Of a stretch of 64,000 nt of DNA, positions 54,732 to 63,755 are shown in pieces (the stretch's first letter is position 1; every line of letters starts with the position of its first letter). Source of the stretch: Pleomorphomonas sp. T1.2MG-36 (GTDB lineage: Bacteria; Pseudomonadota; Alphaproteobacteria; Rhizobiales; Pleomorphomonadaceae); assembly GCF_950100655.1 (NCBI RefSeq), contig NZ_CATNLY010000034.1:186001-250000 (forward strand). The letters are read 5' to 3'. The position numbers and the translations under genes are program-made. The notes under the pieces are model-generated. The model did not search any database. It was not told the DNA's origin and saw only the letters and a program-made list of their open reading frames with translations.

Positions 54732-54741
54732 AGTATATAGT
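54732..54741. promoter_or_regulatory. AT-rich palindrome upstream of zur
   Basis: AGTATATAGT is a perfect 10-bp palindrome in the divergent zur/SDR gap, 24 bp before the zur start. It might be a -10 element or part of a Fur-family operator for autoregulation. Confidence 0.35.
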
Positions 54742-54810
54742 CGGCCGTGCCGTCCGGAGAAAGACTGATTGTCGCGCCGGCCGGACGTCTTTCTGAGCCA
54801 GAGGCCCGCC

Positions 54811-55668
54811 ATGCGCTTTCCCGCCGTCGACCGCAGCATCCTGATCACCGGCGCTTCCTCGGGCATCGGTCTCGCCGCCGCCACGATCATGGCCGGGCGG
54901 GGCTGGCAGGTGTTCGCGACCGTACGGCGCGAAGAGGATCGGCAGAGGCTCGCCGGCATTGCCGGCGTCACGCCGCTTCTGATGGACTATGCCGACCCCG
55001 CCTCGATCGCCGCGGCCGCCGACGCGGTGCTCGAGGCGACCGGTGGCCGGCTGGGCGCCCTCTACAACAACGGCGCCTACGGCCAGCCGGGCGCTCTCGA
55101 AGATATTTCGACCGAGGTGCTGCGGCATGTCTTCGAAGTCAACGTCCTTGGTTGGCACGACCTCACGCGCCGCCTCGTGCCGGCCATGCGTCGGGCCGGA
55201 TCGGGGCGCATCGTCATGTGCTCTTCCATTCTCGGCTTCCTGTCGATGCCCTACCGCGGCGCTTACAACGCCTCCAAGCATGCCATCGAGGGGCTTGCCG
55301 ACAGTTGGCGGCTGGAGCTGATCGACGCCGGCATCCACGTCGCCACCATCCAGCCAGGTCCGATCGCCACCAAGTTCTCGTCGACGGCCATGAAGAAATT
55401 CCACGACAACGTCGACGTCGAGGGATCCGCCAATGCCGAGGGCTACCGGCAGCGGCTCGCCGACATGCAGCGACCGCCGGAGGCTTCCTTCTTCCGCAAA
55501 CCGCCCGAGGCGGTGGTGGATTGCCTGGTCCACGCCTGCGAATCAGACCGGCCGCGCCCTTACTACCGGGTGACCTGGCTCACCAAGGGCGCGGCGATCG
55601 CCAAGCACCTCCTGCCGGCCTCGATGTTCGTCGCCTTGCTGCATCGCGCAGCCAGGGCGGGCAATTGA
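54811..55668 (+). CDS. Short-chain dehydrogenase/reductase
   Basis: 285-aa NAD(P)-dependent classical SDR. The cofactor motif is TGASSGIG (about residues 12-19), NNGAYG (about 88-93), the catalytic Ser in MCSSILGFL (about 138) and [10 protein letters not shown] (Tyr and Lys, about 151-160). The C-terminal part has a cell-surface-like hydrophobic stretch ([13 protein letters not shown]). Substrate is unknown. Start ATG 54811 is preceded by AGAGG. It is divergent from zur and has no clear pathway partners nearby. Confidence 0.9.
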   Translation: MRFPAVDRSILITGASSGIGLAAATIMAGRGWQVFATVRREEDRQRLAGIAGVTPLLMDYADPASIAAAADAVLEATGGRLGALYNNGAYGQPGALEDISTEVLRHVFEVNVLGWHDLTRRLVPAMRRAGSGRIVMCSSILGFLSMPYRGAYNASKHAIEGLADSWRLELIDAGIHVATIQPGPIATKFSSTAMKKFHDNVDVEGSANAEGYRQRLADMQRPPEASFFRKPPEAVVDCLVHACESDRPRPYYRVTWLTKGAAIAKHLLPASMFVALLHRAARAGN

Positions 55669-55843
55669 ATAACGACGGCAAAGACTTGGACACGAGCCGT
55701 CGAAGCTGTACCCGATCGGCGCCCTGCCCGCGAAACGGGCGGAAAACCTTGGGTTTCAGCTTCACATCAGCGACATCATCGGCGTAGAGTATTCACTGCG
55801 TGGGGTGGGATCGGACACCTGCCTCGGTGAAGGAGAGCGTGAG

Positions 55844-56401
55844 GTGACGATCGCCGTCTCGCCGGACGCACACCCGGCGCTGGTGTTGAACGCGGACTAT
55901 CGCCCGCTGAGTTATTTTCCCTTGTCGCTCTGGTCCTGGCAGGATGCGATCAAGGCGGTTTTCCTTGACCGGGTCAATATCGTCTCCGAATATGATGTGC
56001 TGGTGCGCAGCCCGAGCTTCGAGTTCCACCTGCCCTCTGTGGTTTCGCTGAAGACCTTCGTCAAGCCGTCTCGCCAACCCGCCTTCACCCGCTTCAACGT
56101 GTTCCTGCGCGACCGCTTCGAGTGCCAGTATTGCGGCAGCCGGGAAGACCTCACGTTCGATCATCTGATCCCACGATCCAAGGGCGGCCAGACCACCTGG
56201 GAGAACGTCGTCGCCGCCTGTTCGGCCTGCAATCTCAAGAAGGCCGACAAGACGGTTTCGGAGGTGGGCATGACGCTTGCCGGCCTGCCCTTTGCGCCCA
56301 CCGTGCATGATCTTCACAACAACGGCCGGCTGTTCCCGCCCAACCATCTGCACGAAAGCTGGCTGGACTTTCTCTACTGGGACGTCGAACTCGATCCCTG
56401 A
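55844..56401 (+). CDS. HNH endonuclease family protein
   Basis: 185-aa protein with an HNH/McrA-like nuclease domain in the second half (about residues 87-145). The zinc cysteines are in CQYCG and CSACN, and the catalytic His in LTFDHLIPRSKGG; WENVV follows. The N-terminal region (ALVLNADYRPLSYFPLSLWS) is typical of a widespread, small bacterial HNH family of unknown role. No restriction or toxin partner is adjacent. Start GTG 55844 has GGAG 8 nt upstream. Confidence 0.88.
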   Translation: MTIAVSPDAHPALVLNADYRPLSYFPLSLWSWQDAIKAVFLDRVNIVSEYDVLVRSPSFEFHLPSVVSLKTFVKPSRQPAFTRFNVFLRDRFECQYCGSREDLTFDHLIPRSKGGQTTWENVVAACSACNLKKADKTVSEVGMTLAGLPFAPTVHDLHNNGRLFPPNHLHESWLDFLYWDVELDP

Positions 56402-56406
56402 GGGAT

Positions 56407-58545
56407 CTACGCCCGCAGCTCTCCGACGGCCTGTCGTTCCCGAACGATGCGGCGCAGAATTTCCGATCGAACCGTCGGCGCGCCGAAATAATAGCCCTGC
56501 AGCTCGTGACAACCGGCCTGCTTCAGCGCCTCGGCCTCCTCGGCCATTTCGATGCCCTCGGCCGTCACCTCGGCGCCCAGCGTTTCCGCCAGCGCCACCG
56601 CCGCCTGGACGAGGCTTTGCGACGCCGGGTCGCGGATGACGTCGATCACCACGGATCGGTCGATCTTCACCTTGTCGAAGGCGAACCGGCGCAGATAGGC
56701 CACCGACGAGAAGCCGGTGCCGAAATCGTCGAGCGCCACCGATACGCCGAGTGCGTGCAGCGCCTCGACGCTGCGGCTGGCCCGCTCGGGCTCGGAGGCA
56801 AGGAAGCTTTCGGTGATGTCGAGTTCAAGCCGGTCCGGCGGCATTCCCGCCGCCTTGAGAACGGCTTCCAGCGCATCGGGAAAGCCGGGGTCGCGGAACT
56901 GGGCGGCGAACACGTTGACGACCATCTTGAGGTCGCCAAACGCGTGGGCGTCGCTGGCGACGCGGCGCAGCACGTAGGTTCCGATCAGATCGCTCATTCC
57001 CGCTTCCTCGGCGACGGCGAGGAAGACCGAGGGGCTGACCGGGCCGGCCGGGCGAATCCAGCGGACCAGCGCCTCGACGGCGGAAATGCTGCCCGTCTTC
57101 GCGGAGACGACCGGCTGGTAATGCACCTGGAGGCCGTCGTTCGCCACCGCCTCGCGCAACTCGGCGGCCAGTGTCGCCCGCGCCTGCCGATCGGCATCCA
57201 TGCCCGCATCGTAGACGACGACCCGGTTCTTGCCGCCAGCCTTGGCGACATACATGGCCACGTCGGCCCGGCGCACCAGCTCACCCGGAGTAAGCGCGCG
57301 GTCGGCATCGGCGGCCACTCCGATCGAACAACCCACCTTGACCATGCGCCCTTCGAAATCGAACGCCTCGTCGAGGAAATCGACAAAACTCTCGCCGAGA
57401 GCACGTGCCCGCTCGACCGCTTGGTCCCCTTCGACCACCACGGCGAACTCGTCGCCACCAAGGCGGGCCAACACGCCGCTGTTGTCGACCAGCGCACGGA
57501 AGCCGGCCGCCGTCGCCCGGATCAGGCGGTCGCCGACATCGTGGCCGTAGGTGTCGTTCACTTCCTTGAAACCGTCCAGATCGGCGAACAGGACGGCAAT
57601 GGAATGGTCGGGACCGGCATAGGCGGCGGCAAGCCGCTGGTTGAAGGAGGCACGGTTCGGCAGGCCGGACAGAGGATCGTGGCTCGCCGCGTGACGGGCC
57701 GCCGTCTCATCGTGGCGGAGGCCGCTCATCATCTTCCAGATGGTGACGACCAGCACGCCCATCACCACGAACAGCAGCAAGAGCACGGCAAGAACCGGCA
57801 GGCGCGCGCGCTCCATCGCCTCGGTTCCCGAAACGCGCGGCTCCCAGCCGATGGAGCCGAGGACGACACCCGACGCCGAGATCAGCGGCACCGCGTCGTC
57901 CCCGATGGTCGCCGGACCGAAGGTCAGGTGCCGAACGCCGAGCGCGTCGGCCATCGCCATGAACTGCGCCCCGCTCATCGACCTGCCGACCAGGAGATAG
58001 TGGGGGGAGCCCGCCGACGAGGACGGACCGGCGCGCGCCTCGATTTCATGCAACCCGACCACGAGCGGGCCAAGGCGCGACTGGACAAACCCGGACGCCG
58101 GCTGGCGCACCTTCTGGCGCGCGGCGGCAACGAGGGCGGCGATATCGGCCCGGCTGATGCCGATCCCATCCGGTCCGACCGTTCGTCCCTCATGGAACGT
58201 GCGCAGCGGCACGCCATCGGCGTCGACGATCGACAAAGTATCGAAGACGCGATCATTCTCGAGGGGGAGAGGAAGGCCACCACCCGCCGCGGCGGCCTTG
58301 TCATCATCGACAATGGCCGCATTCCAGACGACGACCTCGGTGGCGGCGAGCCCCATCTGGGTCAGCGCCTCGTCCTTCAGCACGTCGACCACCCGTGCGA
58401 TGCCCCGCCGATCGATGTCGTTCACCTCGGCCGCCATGCGCGCCATGGCCAGGTAAACCACCGCCGCCGCGGCAAGCGCCGTCAACGCGGTCGGCACGAC
58501 CACGCCAAAAAGGAACTCCATCCAGCGACGATTGGCAAAAAACAA
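56407..58545 (-). CDS. Membrane CHASE4-like / GGDEF / EAL c-di-GMP enzyme
   Basis: 712-aa inner-membrane protein. TM1 (about residues 12-34) and TM2 (about 245-268) flank a periplasmic CHASE4-like sensor (about 40-235, with VVWNAAIVDDD). The GGDEF domain (about 285-440) has an intact RLGGDEFAVV. The EAL domain (about 455-700) is intact: VEALVRW, ITESFLAS, LDDFGTGFSSVAYL, VKIDRSVV, TAEGIEM and LQGYYFGAP. No inhibitory RxxD site is seen before GGDEF. Both activities are possible in principle; the net direction is not predictable. It converges on the HNH gene. Confidence 0.9.
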   Translation of the reverse strand: MFFANRRWMEFLFGVVVPTALTALAAAAVVYLAMARMAAEVNDIDRRGIARVVDVLKDEALTQMGLAATEVVVWNAAIVDDDKAAAAGGGLPLPLENDRVFDTLSIVDADGVPLRTFHEGRTVGPDGIGISRADIAALVAAARQKVRQPASGFVQSRLGPLVVGLHEIEARAGPSSSAGSPHYLLVGRSMSGAQFMAMADALGVRHLTFGPATIGDDAVPLISASGVVLGSIGWEPRVSGTEAMERARLPVLAVLLLLFVVMGVLVVTIWKMMSGLRHDETAARHAASHDPLSGLPNRASFNQRLAAAYAGPDHSIAVLFADLDGFKEVNDTYGHDVGDRLIRATAAGFRALVDNSGVLARLGGDEFAVVVEGDQAVERARALGESFVDFLDEAFDFEGRMVKVGCSIGVAADADRALTPGELVRRADVAMYVAKAGGKNRVVVYDAGMDADRQARATLAAELREAVANDGLQVHYQPVVSAKTGSISAVEALVRWIRPAGPVSPSVFLAVAEEAGMSDLIGTYVLRRVASDAHAFGDLKMVVNVFAAQFRDPGFPDALEAVLKAAGMPPDRLELDITESFLASEPERASRSVEALHALGVSVALDDFGTGFSSVAYLRRFAFDKVKIDRSVVIDVIRDPASQSLVQAAVALAETLGAEVTAEGIEMAEEAEALKQAGCHELQGYYFGAPTVRSEILRRIVRERQAVGELRA

Positions 58546-58693
58546 GGCAACGGTCCGTTGGTTCTATCTTGCGTAGCCTAGCGCGATACCGTTAAAGGCT
58601 CGCAAACTCGGCCGGCATGCTCAGGGAAAACACAGATTCCTTGGTTTTCCATCGAAGAGCGGCGGGATAGTGCCGGGAAAGCCGGGGGAACTG

Positions 58694-59590
58694 ATGCCAA
58701 ACCGCACCCGCGCCACCATGATCGGCCTGACCGCGATACTCATGTGGTCGATGCTCGGCGTCTTCACCGGCGGTTCGGGGGCCGTGCCACCCTTCCTGCT
58801 GAACGCCTTCTGTTTCGGTCTCTCAGGCTCGGTCGCCACAGTCTGGCTGATCGCCAGGGCGCGCACCGCCGTTCTGAGGCAACCTCTCAGAGTCTGGATC
58901 GTGGGAACGCTCGGCCTGTTCGGCTACCACGCTCTCTACTTCACGGCCCTGCGCACGGCGCCGCTGGTGGAAGCCGGCCTCATCAACTATCTCTGGCCGC
59001 TCCTGATCGTGTTGTTTTCCGGTCTTCTACCCGGTGAGCGTCTGCGCCCCCACCACCTTGCCGGTGTCGTCCTCGGCTTCGCCGGCGCGGCGCTTCTGGT
59101 GACGGCCGGCCAGTCGCTGGCGCTCGATGGCGACTATGCCTTCGGCTACCTTGCCGCCTTCCTGGCTGCCGTGGTCTGGGCCGGCTACTCGGTGACCTCG
59201 CGCCGCTTCTCCGGCGTTCCCTCCGAAGCCGTCGCCGGCTTCTGCCTCGCCACCGCGATCCTGAGCCTGATCTGCCACGCCGCATTCGAAGAGACGGTGC
59301 TGCCATCAACTCCCATGGAATGGTCGATGGTGGCGCTGCTCGGCGCCTTTCCCGTCGGCCTCGCCTTCTTCGTCTGGGACCATGGCGTCAAGCACGGCGA
59401 CATCCAGCTCATCGGCACCGCCGCCTATGCGACGCCTGTGCTGTCGACCCTGCTGCTGACGCTCACGGGCTATGGCACGCTCGGCTGGGCGACGGCCGTC
59501 TCTTGCGCCCTCGTCACCCTTGGCGCCGTCGTGGCGGCCTGGGAGTCGCTGCCTTTCAGAAGACGAGCCCCCAAGCAGGCCGTTACCTGA
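58694..59590 (+). CDS. EamA/DMT superfamily transporter
   Basis: 298-aa inner-membrane protein with ten predicted helices arranged as two EamA repeats. It includes LYFTALRTAPLVEAGLINYL (about residues 82-101) and GAALLVTAGQSLAL in the first half and YAFGYLAAFLAAVVWAGYSV at the start of the second. Proteins of this kind export amino acids or other metabolites; the substrate is unknown. Start ATG 58694 has GGGGGAA 4-5 nt upstream. Its 3' end overlaps the gloB 3' end by 8 bp. Confidence 0.9.
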   Translation: MPNRTRATMIGLTAILMWSMLGVFTGGSGAVPPFLLNAFCFGLSGSVATVWLIARARTAVLRQPLRVWIVGTLGLFGYHALYFTALRTAPLVEAGLINYLWPLLIVLFSGLLPGERLRPHHLAGVVLGFAGAALLVTAGQSLALDGDYAFGYLAAFLAAVVWAGYSVTSRRFSGVPSEAVAGFCLATAILSLICHAAFEETVLPSTPMEWSMVALLGAFPVGLAFFVWDHGVKHGDIQLIGTAAYATPVLSTLLLTLTGYGTLGWATAVSCALVTLGAVVAAWESLPFRRRAPKQAVT

Positions 59591-60353
59591 AGCTGTCTTT
59601 CCGTCGCCGCAGCTCGGCAAACACTTCGACGGCGGGTCGTCCCGACAATCCGAGCCTTTCGGCCAGTCGAGGATCCCCGGCCCTCAGGAACGGGTTGGTG
59701 AGAAGCTCCCGCCCGATCGTCACCGGCACCGTCGGTTTTCCGGCGGCGCGGAGTGCCTCCACGTCCGCGAGCCGCTCGGCAAGCGCCGCGTTGTCCGGAT
59801 CCACTGTCACTGCAAACCGGCCGTTCGAGGCGGTGTACTCATGTCCGGGGTAGATGGCCGTTTCCGCCGGCAACGACGCGAGGCTGAGAAGCGCACCCCA
59901 CATGTCCGCCGCGTTGCCTTCGAACAGGCGGCCGCAGCCGAGCGAGAACAGCGTGTCGCCGGAAAACAGGGCCCGCGCGGTCGGTTCGTGATAGACGATG
60001 TGGCCGCGCGTATGACCCGGCGTCCCGATCACACGGAAGCCGAACGGACCGACGGAAAAGCTCTCGCCATCGGCTACCGCTCGATCGAGCGGCGGAAGAC
60101 GATGAGCATCGGCCGCTGCGCCGACGAGCTCGGCGCCGGTACGTTCGAGGATCGCCGCCGCGCCTTCGATATGGTCGCCGTGGTGGTGGGTGAGGAGAAC
60201 GGCATCGAGCCGACCGCCCGCATGCTCGATGGCGGCAAGGATTGGCGCCGCCTCCGGAGCGTCGACCACCACCGCCGCGCCGCTGTCCTCGTCGCGGAGG
60301 AGATAGGCGTAGTTGTCGTTGAGACAGGCGATGACGTCGATCTTCGGGACCAT
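59583..60353 (-). CDS. gloB: Hydroxyacylglutathione hydrolase (glyoxalase II)
   Basis: 256-aa metallo-beta-lactamase-fold enzyme hydrolysing S-lactoylglutathione, the second step of methylglyoxal detoxification. The THHHGDHI motif (about residues 56-63) binds the two metals, with GTPGHTRGHI (about 108-117), FSGDTLFSLGCGR (about 129-141) and YPGHEYTASN (about 167-176). Length matches GloB. Start ATG 60353 has GGAGG 6 nt upstream. It is divergent from a methyltransferase gene, a pairing often seen in alphaproteobacteria. Confidence 0.95.
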   Translation of the reverse strand: MVPKIDVIACLNDNYAYLLRDEDSGAAVVVDAPEAAPILAAIEHAGGRLDAVLLTHHHGDHIEGAAAILERTGAELVGAAADAHRLPPLDRAVADGESFSVGPFGFRVIGTPGHTRGHIVYHEPTARALFSGDTLFSLGCGRLFEGNAADMWGALLSLASLPAETAIYPGHEYTASNGRFAVTVDPDNAALAERLADVEALRAAGKPTVPVTIGRELLTNPFLRAGDPRLAERLGLSGRPAVEVFAELRRRKDSFR

Positions 60354-60460
60354 CGGGAGCCTCCTTTGCCGCCGTCGCGAAAAAAGCCGGCGGCCGCCAT
60401 TGCGATAGAGCCACAGTCGATCAATATGGCGCAAAGGGCAAGGCCGCCCCGGAGCTGAGC

Positions 60461-61219
60461 ATGTTTCTCGACGTCGTCGACCTCAGGGACTTCTATTCGA
60501 GTGACCTCGGCCGCGTCATCCGGCCCATCCTGTCCGATCATTTCCGGAAAATCTGGCCTGGCGTTTCCGGCGACCGGCTGGCCGGGCTCGGTTTCGCGAC
60601 GCCCTATCTGGCGCCCTTCCGCGACGAGGCCGACCGCATTCTGGCGCTGATGCCGGCGGCCCAGGGCGCCGTCAACTGGCCGGCCGGCGGCCCCTCCGCC
60701 TCGGCGCTGGTCTGCGACGACATGCTGCCGCTCCCCGATGCGTCGATCGACCGGCTGCTGATCGTTCATGCGCTCGAAATGGCCAACGATCCGGCCGAGC
60801 TTCTCAAGGAAGCCTGGCGGGTGCTGTCGCCGGGTGGCCGGGTGCTGGCCGTCGTGCCTAACAGGCGCGGCCTCTGGGCACGCGTCGACACCTCGCCCTT
60901 CGGCTACGGCCGTCCGTTCTCGCGCGGCCAGCTCACCAAGCTCTTGCGCGAGACCTCCTTTTCGCCCACGGCCTGGGACGAGGCACTCTACGTGATGCCC
61001 GTGCCGCGACGCCACTTCATGCATGCCAGCGCCCGTTGGGAGGCGATCGGCGCGCGACTGTGGCCGGCCTTTGCCGGGGTGATCCTGGTGGAAGCGGCCA
61101 AGCACCTGCATCAGGGCGTGCCGGTGATCCGTCGCGTCCGCTCGCCGGCCATCCGGCCCGTGTTGCTGCCCTCGCCCGCCGGCTTGCCGAGCCCGCACCG
61201 CACAGGTCCGTCCGGCTGA
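60461..61219 (+). CDS. Class I SAM-dependent methyltransferase
   Basis: 252-aa methyltransferase-like protein. Residues about 60-155 form a Methyltransf_11-type core, but the classic GxGxG loop is not obvious: LVCDDMLPLPDASIDRLLIV and LKEAWRVLSPGGRVLAVVPN are the recognisable motifs IV-VI. The first 60 residues (DLRDFYSSDLGRVIRPILSD) are a conserved N-terminus of the family found next to gloB. The substrate is unknown. It converges on metW. Confidence 0.85.
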   Translation: MFLDVVDLRDFYSSDLGRVIRPILSDHFRKIWPGVSGDRLAGLGFATPYLAPFRDEADRILALMPAAQGAVNWPAGGPSASALVCDDMLPLPDASIDRLLIVHALEMANDPAELLKEAWRVLSPGGRVLAVVPNRRGLWARVDTSPFGYGRPFSRGQLTKLLRETSFSPTAWDEALYVMPVPRRHFMHASARWEAIGARLWPAFAGVILVEAAKHLHQGVPVIRRVRSPAIRPVLLPSPAGLPSPHRTGPSG

Positions 61220-61226
61220 CCGCTTG

Positions 61227-61862
61227 CTACCGGCCGTCGCGCGACAGCAGGAACACCGCCTGCGCGCCGAGAAGATTCCAGACGATCCAGGGCAGGCTGA
61301 ACGGCAGGCGCTTACCGGTGCCGTCGAGAACGATCGCCTGATCGACCTTCGCCCCGACATCCTTCGACAGTTCGACGAAGTCGCGAATGGTGCAGAAGTG
61401 GATGTTGGGCGTGTCGTACCAGGAATAGGGCAGGCGCTTGCTGACCGGCATGCGCCCGAGGAACATCAGGCGGAAGCGGACGTCGAGGTGGCCGAAGTTC
61501 GGCAGCGACACCACGACGCGCCGACCGATGCGCAGCATTTCGTCGAGCACCCGGCGGGCATTGCGCGTCGCCTGGATGGTGTGGCTCAGCACCACGTAGT
61601 CGAAGGATTGGTCCGGGTATTGGACGAGGTCGCTGTCGGCGTCGCCCTGGATCACCGACAGACCACGCGACACGGCGGCGTTGACGCCGTCCTGGCTGAT
61701 CTCGATGCCGCGCGCATCGACGCCGCGCGTCCGCTCCAGCAGTTCGAGCAGTGCACCGTCGCCGCAGCCGATGTCGAGGACGCGCGAGCCCGGTTCGATC
61801 AACCCGGCGATCAGGCGAAGGTCGATGCGGACGTCGGAGGCAAGGTCGGCGAGGTCGGTCAT
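61227..61862 (-). CDS. metW: Methionine biosynthesis protein MetW
   Basis: 211-aa SAM-binding methyltransferase-fold protein that works with MetX in methionine synthesis. SAM-binding motif I is [12 protein letters not shown] (about residues 28-39). [21 protein letters not shown] (about 141-161) is characteristic of MetW. Its role is thought to be activation of MetX rather than methyl transfer. The ATG overlaps the metX stop by 4 bp, so the two are coupled. Confidence 0.94.
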   Translation of the reverse strand: MTDLADLASDVRIDLRLIAGLIEPGSRVLDIGCGDGALLELLERTRGVDARGIEISQDGVNAAVSRGLSVIQGDADSDLVQYPDQSFDYVVLSHTIQATRNARRVLDEMLRIGRRVVVSLPNFGHLDVRFRLMFLGRMPVSKRLPYSWYDTPNIHFCTIRDFVELSKDVGAKVDQAIVLDGTGKRLPFSLPWIVWNLLGAQAVFLLSRDGR

Positions 61863-63112
61863 CGGGTCTCCTCCGCCGCCGGGCCGGCAATGCCGCGCGC
61901 CCGTGCCGCGCCGGTCAGGAAGCCGCGCACGATGCGAAACTGTTCGGGAATATCCAGCAGGAAACTGTCGTGTCCGCGGTCGCTTTCGATCTCCACGAAG
62001 CTGACCGGCGCTCCCGCCGCGTTGAGCGCATGCACCACCGCGCGGCTTTCCGACGTCGGATACAGCCAGTCGGACGTGAACGACAGCACGCAAAAGCGCG
62101 TCTTCGTACCCTTGAAGACGTTGGCCAGAACGCCCCCGTGGTCGGCTGCGAGATCGAAATAGTCGGTGGCGCGGGTGACGTAGAGATAGGAGTTGGCGTC
62201 GAAGCGATCGACGAAGGTCATGCCCTGATGGCGAAGATAGCTTTCGATCTGGAAGTCCGCGTCGAAGCCGAAGGCCAGGGCGTCGCGATCCTGAAGGTTG
62301 CGGCCGAACTTCTGGTGCAGCGACTGGTCGGACATGTAGGTGATGTGGGCGGCCATGCGCGCAACGGCGAGGCCCTTCTTGGGGTTGCGCCCAGCCTCGA
62401 GATAGCGACCGCCGCACCAGTCGGGATCGGCCATCACCGCCTGCCGCCCCACTTCGTGAAAAGCGATGTTCTGCGAGGAATGGCGGTAGCTGGTGGCGAT
62501 CGCCACCACCGAGAACACCCGGTCCGGATAGCTCGCCGCCCATTGCAGCGCCTGCATGCCGCCCATGGAACCGCCAACCACCGCGAACAGCTTGTCGATG
62601 CCCAGCCCGGTGACCAGCATGGCCTGCGCGCGGACCATATCGGCTATGGTCACCACCGGCAGGTCGAGGCCATAGGGGCGGCCGGTGTCCGGGTTGGTGC
62701 TGGCCGGCCCGGTGGTGCCGAGGCAGCCGCCGAGCACGTTGGAAGAGATGACGAAGAAGCGGTCGGTATCTATCGGCTTGCCAGAACCGACCATCAGCGT
62801 CCACCAGCCCGGCTTGCCGGTTACCGGATTGGTGCTGGCGACATGTTGGTCGCCGGTCAGCGCATGGCAGATCAGGATGGCGTTGGAGCGATCCGCGTTC
62901 AGCTCGCCATAGGTCTGGTAGGCGATCTGCCAGGGCGCGATCGCCGGGCCGGCGTCAAGCGTCAGCGGCGCATCCGTGCCGAAACGCATGACGAGGCTCG
63001 AAGGGTTGTCGGCCTCGGTGCGACGCAGGCTGGCCTGCGCGTCGGTCTCGGTAAGGGGGGCGTCCTGCATCGTCACGTCAACATCCGGCAGCGTCCGGAC
63101 GGCACGCGCCAT
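61859..63112 (-). CDS. metX: Homoserine O-acetyltransferase MetX
   Basis: About 417-aa alpha/beta hydrolase making O-acetyl- or O-succinyl-homoserine for methionine. The Ser nucleophile elbow is [16 protein letters not shown] (about residues 165-180). The catalytic Asp is likely in SFTSDWLYP and His in [10 protein letters not shown] near the C-terminus. [10 protein letters not shown] forms the oxyanion region. The start is uncertain: an ATG at 63112, a GTG at 63124 and an ATG at 63070 are in frame, none with a good ribosome site. A promoter-like pair lies just upstream. Confidence 0.9.
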   Translation of the reverse strand: MARAVRTLPDVDVTMQDAPLTETDAQASLRRTEADNPSSLVMRFGTDAPLTLDAGPAIAPWQIAYQTYGELNADRSNAILICHALTGDQHVASTNPVTGKPGWWTLMVGSGKPIDTDRFFVISSNVLGGCLGTTGPASTNPDTGRPYGLDLPVVTIADMVRAQAMLVTGLGIDKLFAVVGGSMGGMQALQWAASYPDRVFSVVAIATSYRHSSQNIAFHEVGRQAVMADPDWCGGRYLEAGRNPKKGLAVARMAAHITYMSDQSLHQKFGRNLQDRDALAFGFDADFQIESYLRHQGMTFVDRFDANSYLYVTRATDYFDLAADHGGVLANVFKGTKTRFCVLSFTSDWLYPTSESRAVVHALNAAGAPVSFVEIESDRGHDSFLLDIPEQFRIVRGFLTGAARARGIAGPAAEETR

Positions 63113-63135
63113 GCCCGCCGCCACGAAGGTGGTTA

Positions 63136-63164
63136 GCTATCGGAACGGGGACGCCAAATGTCAA
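63136..63164 (-). promoter_or_regulatory. Promoter-like pair upstream of metX
   Basis: On the minus strand, TTGACA (63164-63159) is followed after 17 bp by GATAGC (63141-63136). Transcription would begin near 63129. This argues for a metX start at 63112 or 63070 rather than 63124. The leader is too short for a SAM riboswitch. Confidence 0.55.
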
Positions 63165-63189
63165 GAAAATCGGTCGACCCTGCCGAGCA

Positions 63190-63612
63190 TCAGCCGCCGC
63201 GACGGATGGCGCGAACCATGTCGCGAGCCCAGATCTTGGCGGCTTGCTGGTCCTCCGCTCCGAGGGGACCGCAATCTCGCTCGAAGTTGCCGCGATCCTC
63301 GTCGGGGACCGGCCTCTCGCCGATCGCCGCCACGACGATACGCAGGGCACAGGACCGGACGGGGTCGACCTTGAAGGCGCCATAGCAGCCGTCGGCGAGA
63401 CAGAAAGCGAAGTTCCTCAGCGAGGGAAGATCGCCCGAAAGCGCCTTCGGCCACTGCGGTGCCAGCGCCGCCTGCTGGCCGGGACAGGCCGCGTTACCCG
63501 ACGCGGCGCAGTCGGCCAGGAGGTCGGCATACTCTGGCACGCCATCGGCGGCCAAGGCCGGCGAGCCGCCCGCCGAGATCGCGAGAAAGAGAGCGAGAGA
63601 CAGCACACGCAT
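63190..63612 (-). CDS. Secreted protein of unknown function with conserved-looking cysteines
   Basis: 140-aa protein with a Sec signal peptide (about residues 1-22, SLALFLAISAGGSPALA). Five cysteines in the mature part (DCAASGNAACPG, FCLADGCYG, RSCALRI, ERDCGPLG) suggest disulphides in the periplasm. I do not recognise a family; it may be related to lysozyme-inhibitor-like secreted proteins, but that is a guess. Start ATG 63612 has GGAG about 7 nt upstream. It lies upstream of metX on the same strand with about 65 bp or more between. Confidence 0.75.
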   Translation of the reverse strand: MRVLSLALFLAISAGGSPALAADGVPEYADLLADCAASGNAACPGQQAALAPQWPKALSGDLPSLRNFAFCLADGCYGAFKVDPVRSCALRIVVAAIGERPVPDEDRGNFERDCGPLGAEDQQAAKIWARDMVRAIRRGG

Positions 63613-63755
63613 GAGACGCTCCGGAGCGCCGATCAGTCCCGAGGGCGGCCAACCGGGCACTTCGAATTATTTGCCCGAGCTCCGCTTCATGCACAAGATG
63701 GCCCTTCAGCCCGCCAAGAAGGAGGACCGGCGACCTTTGAGGGGCAGCGACGCGT

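Noticed and set aside
52926..54971. A 681-codon frame as a fused IspG
   Set aside because: The N-terminal 263 codons overlap the Fur-family gene in another frame and are arginine-rich shadow; IspG begins at 54182 with a proper ribosome site.
54190..55533. A 447-codon minus-strand frame as one protein
   Set aside because: Only the last 172 codons are Fur-family sequence with a ribosome site at 54708; the remainder lies antisense to the SDR gene and lacks protein-like features.
55844..56401. HNH protein as part of a restriction or defence system
   Set aside because: No methyltransferase, helicase or immunity gene is adjacent; the gene lies among housekeeping genes and belongs to a common solitary family.
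63113..63250. SAM-II riboswitch upstream of metX
   Set aside because: SAM-II elements commonly precede metX in this class, but the conserved TTGCAGCCACG-like core is absent and the leader implied by the promoter is too short.
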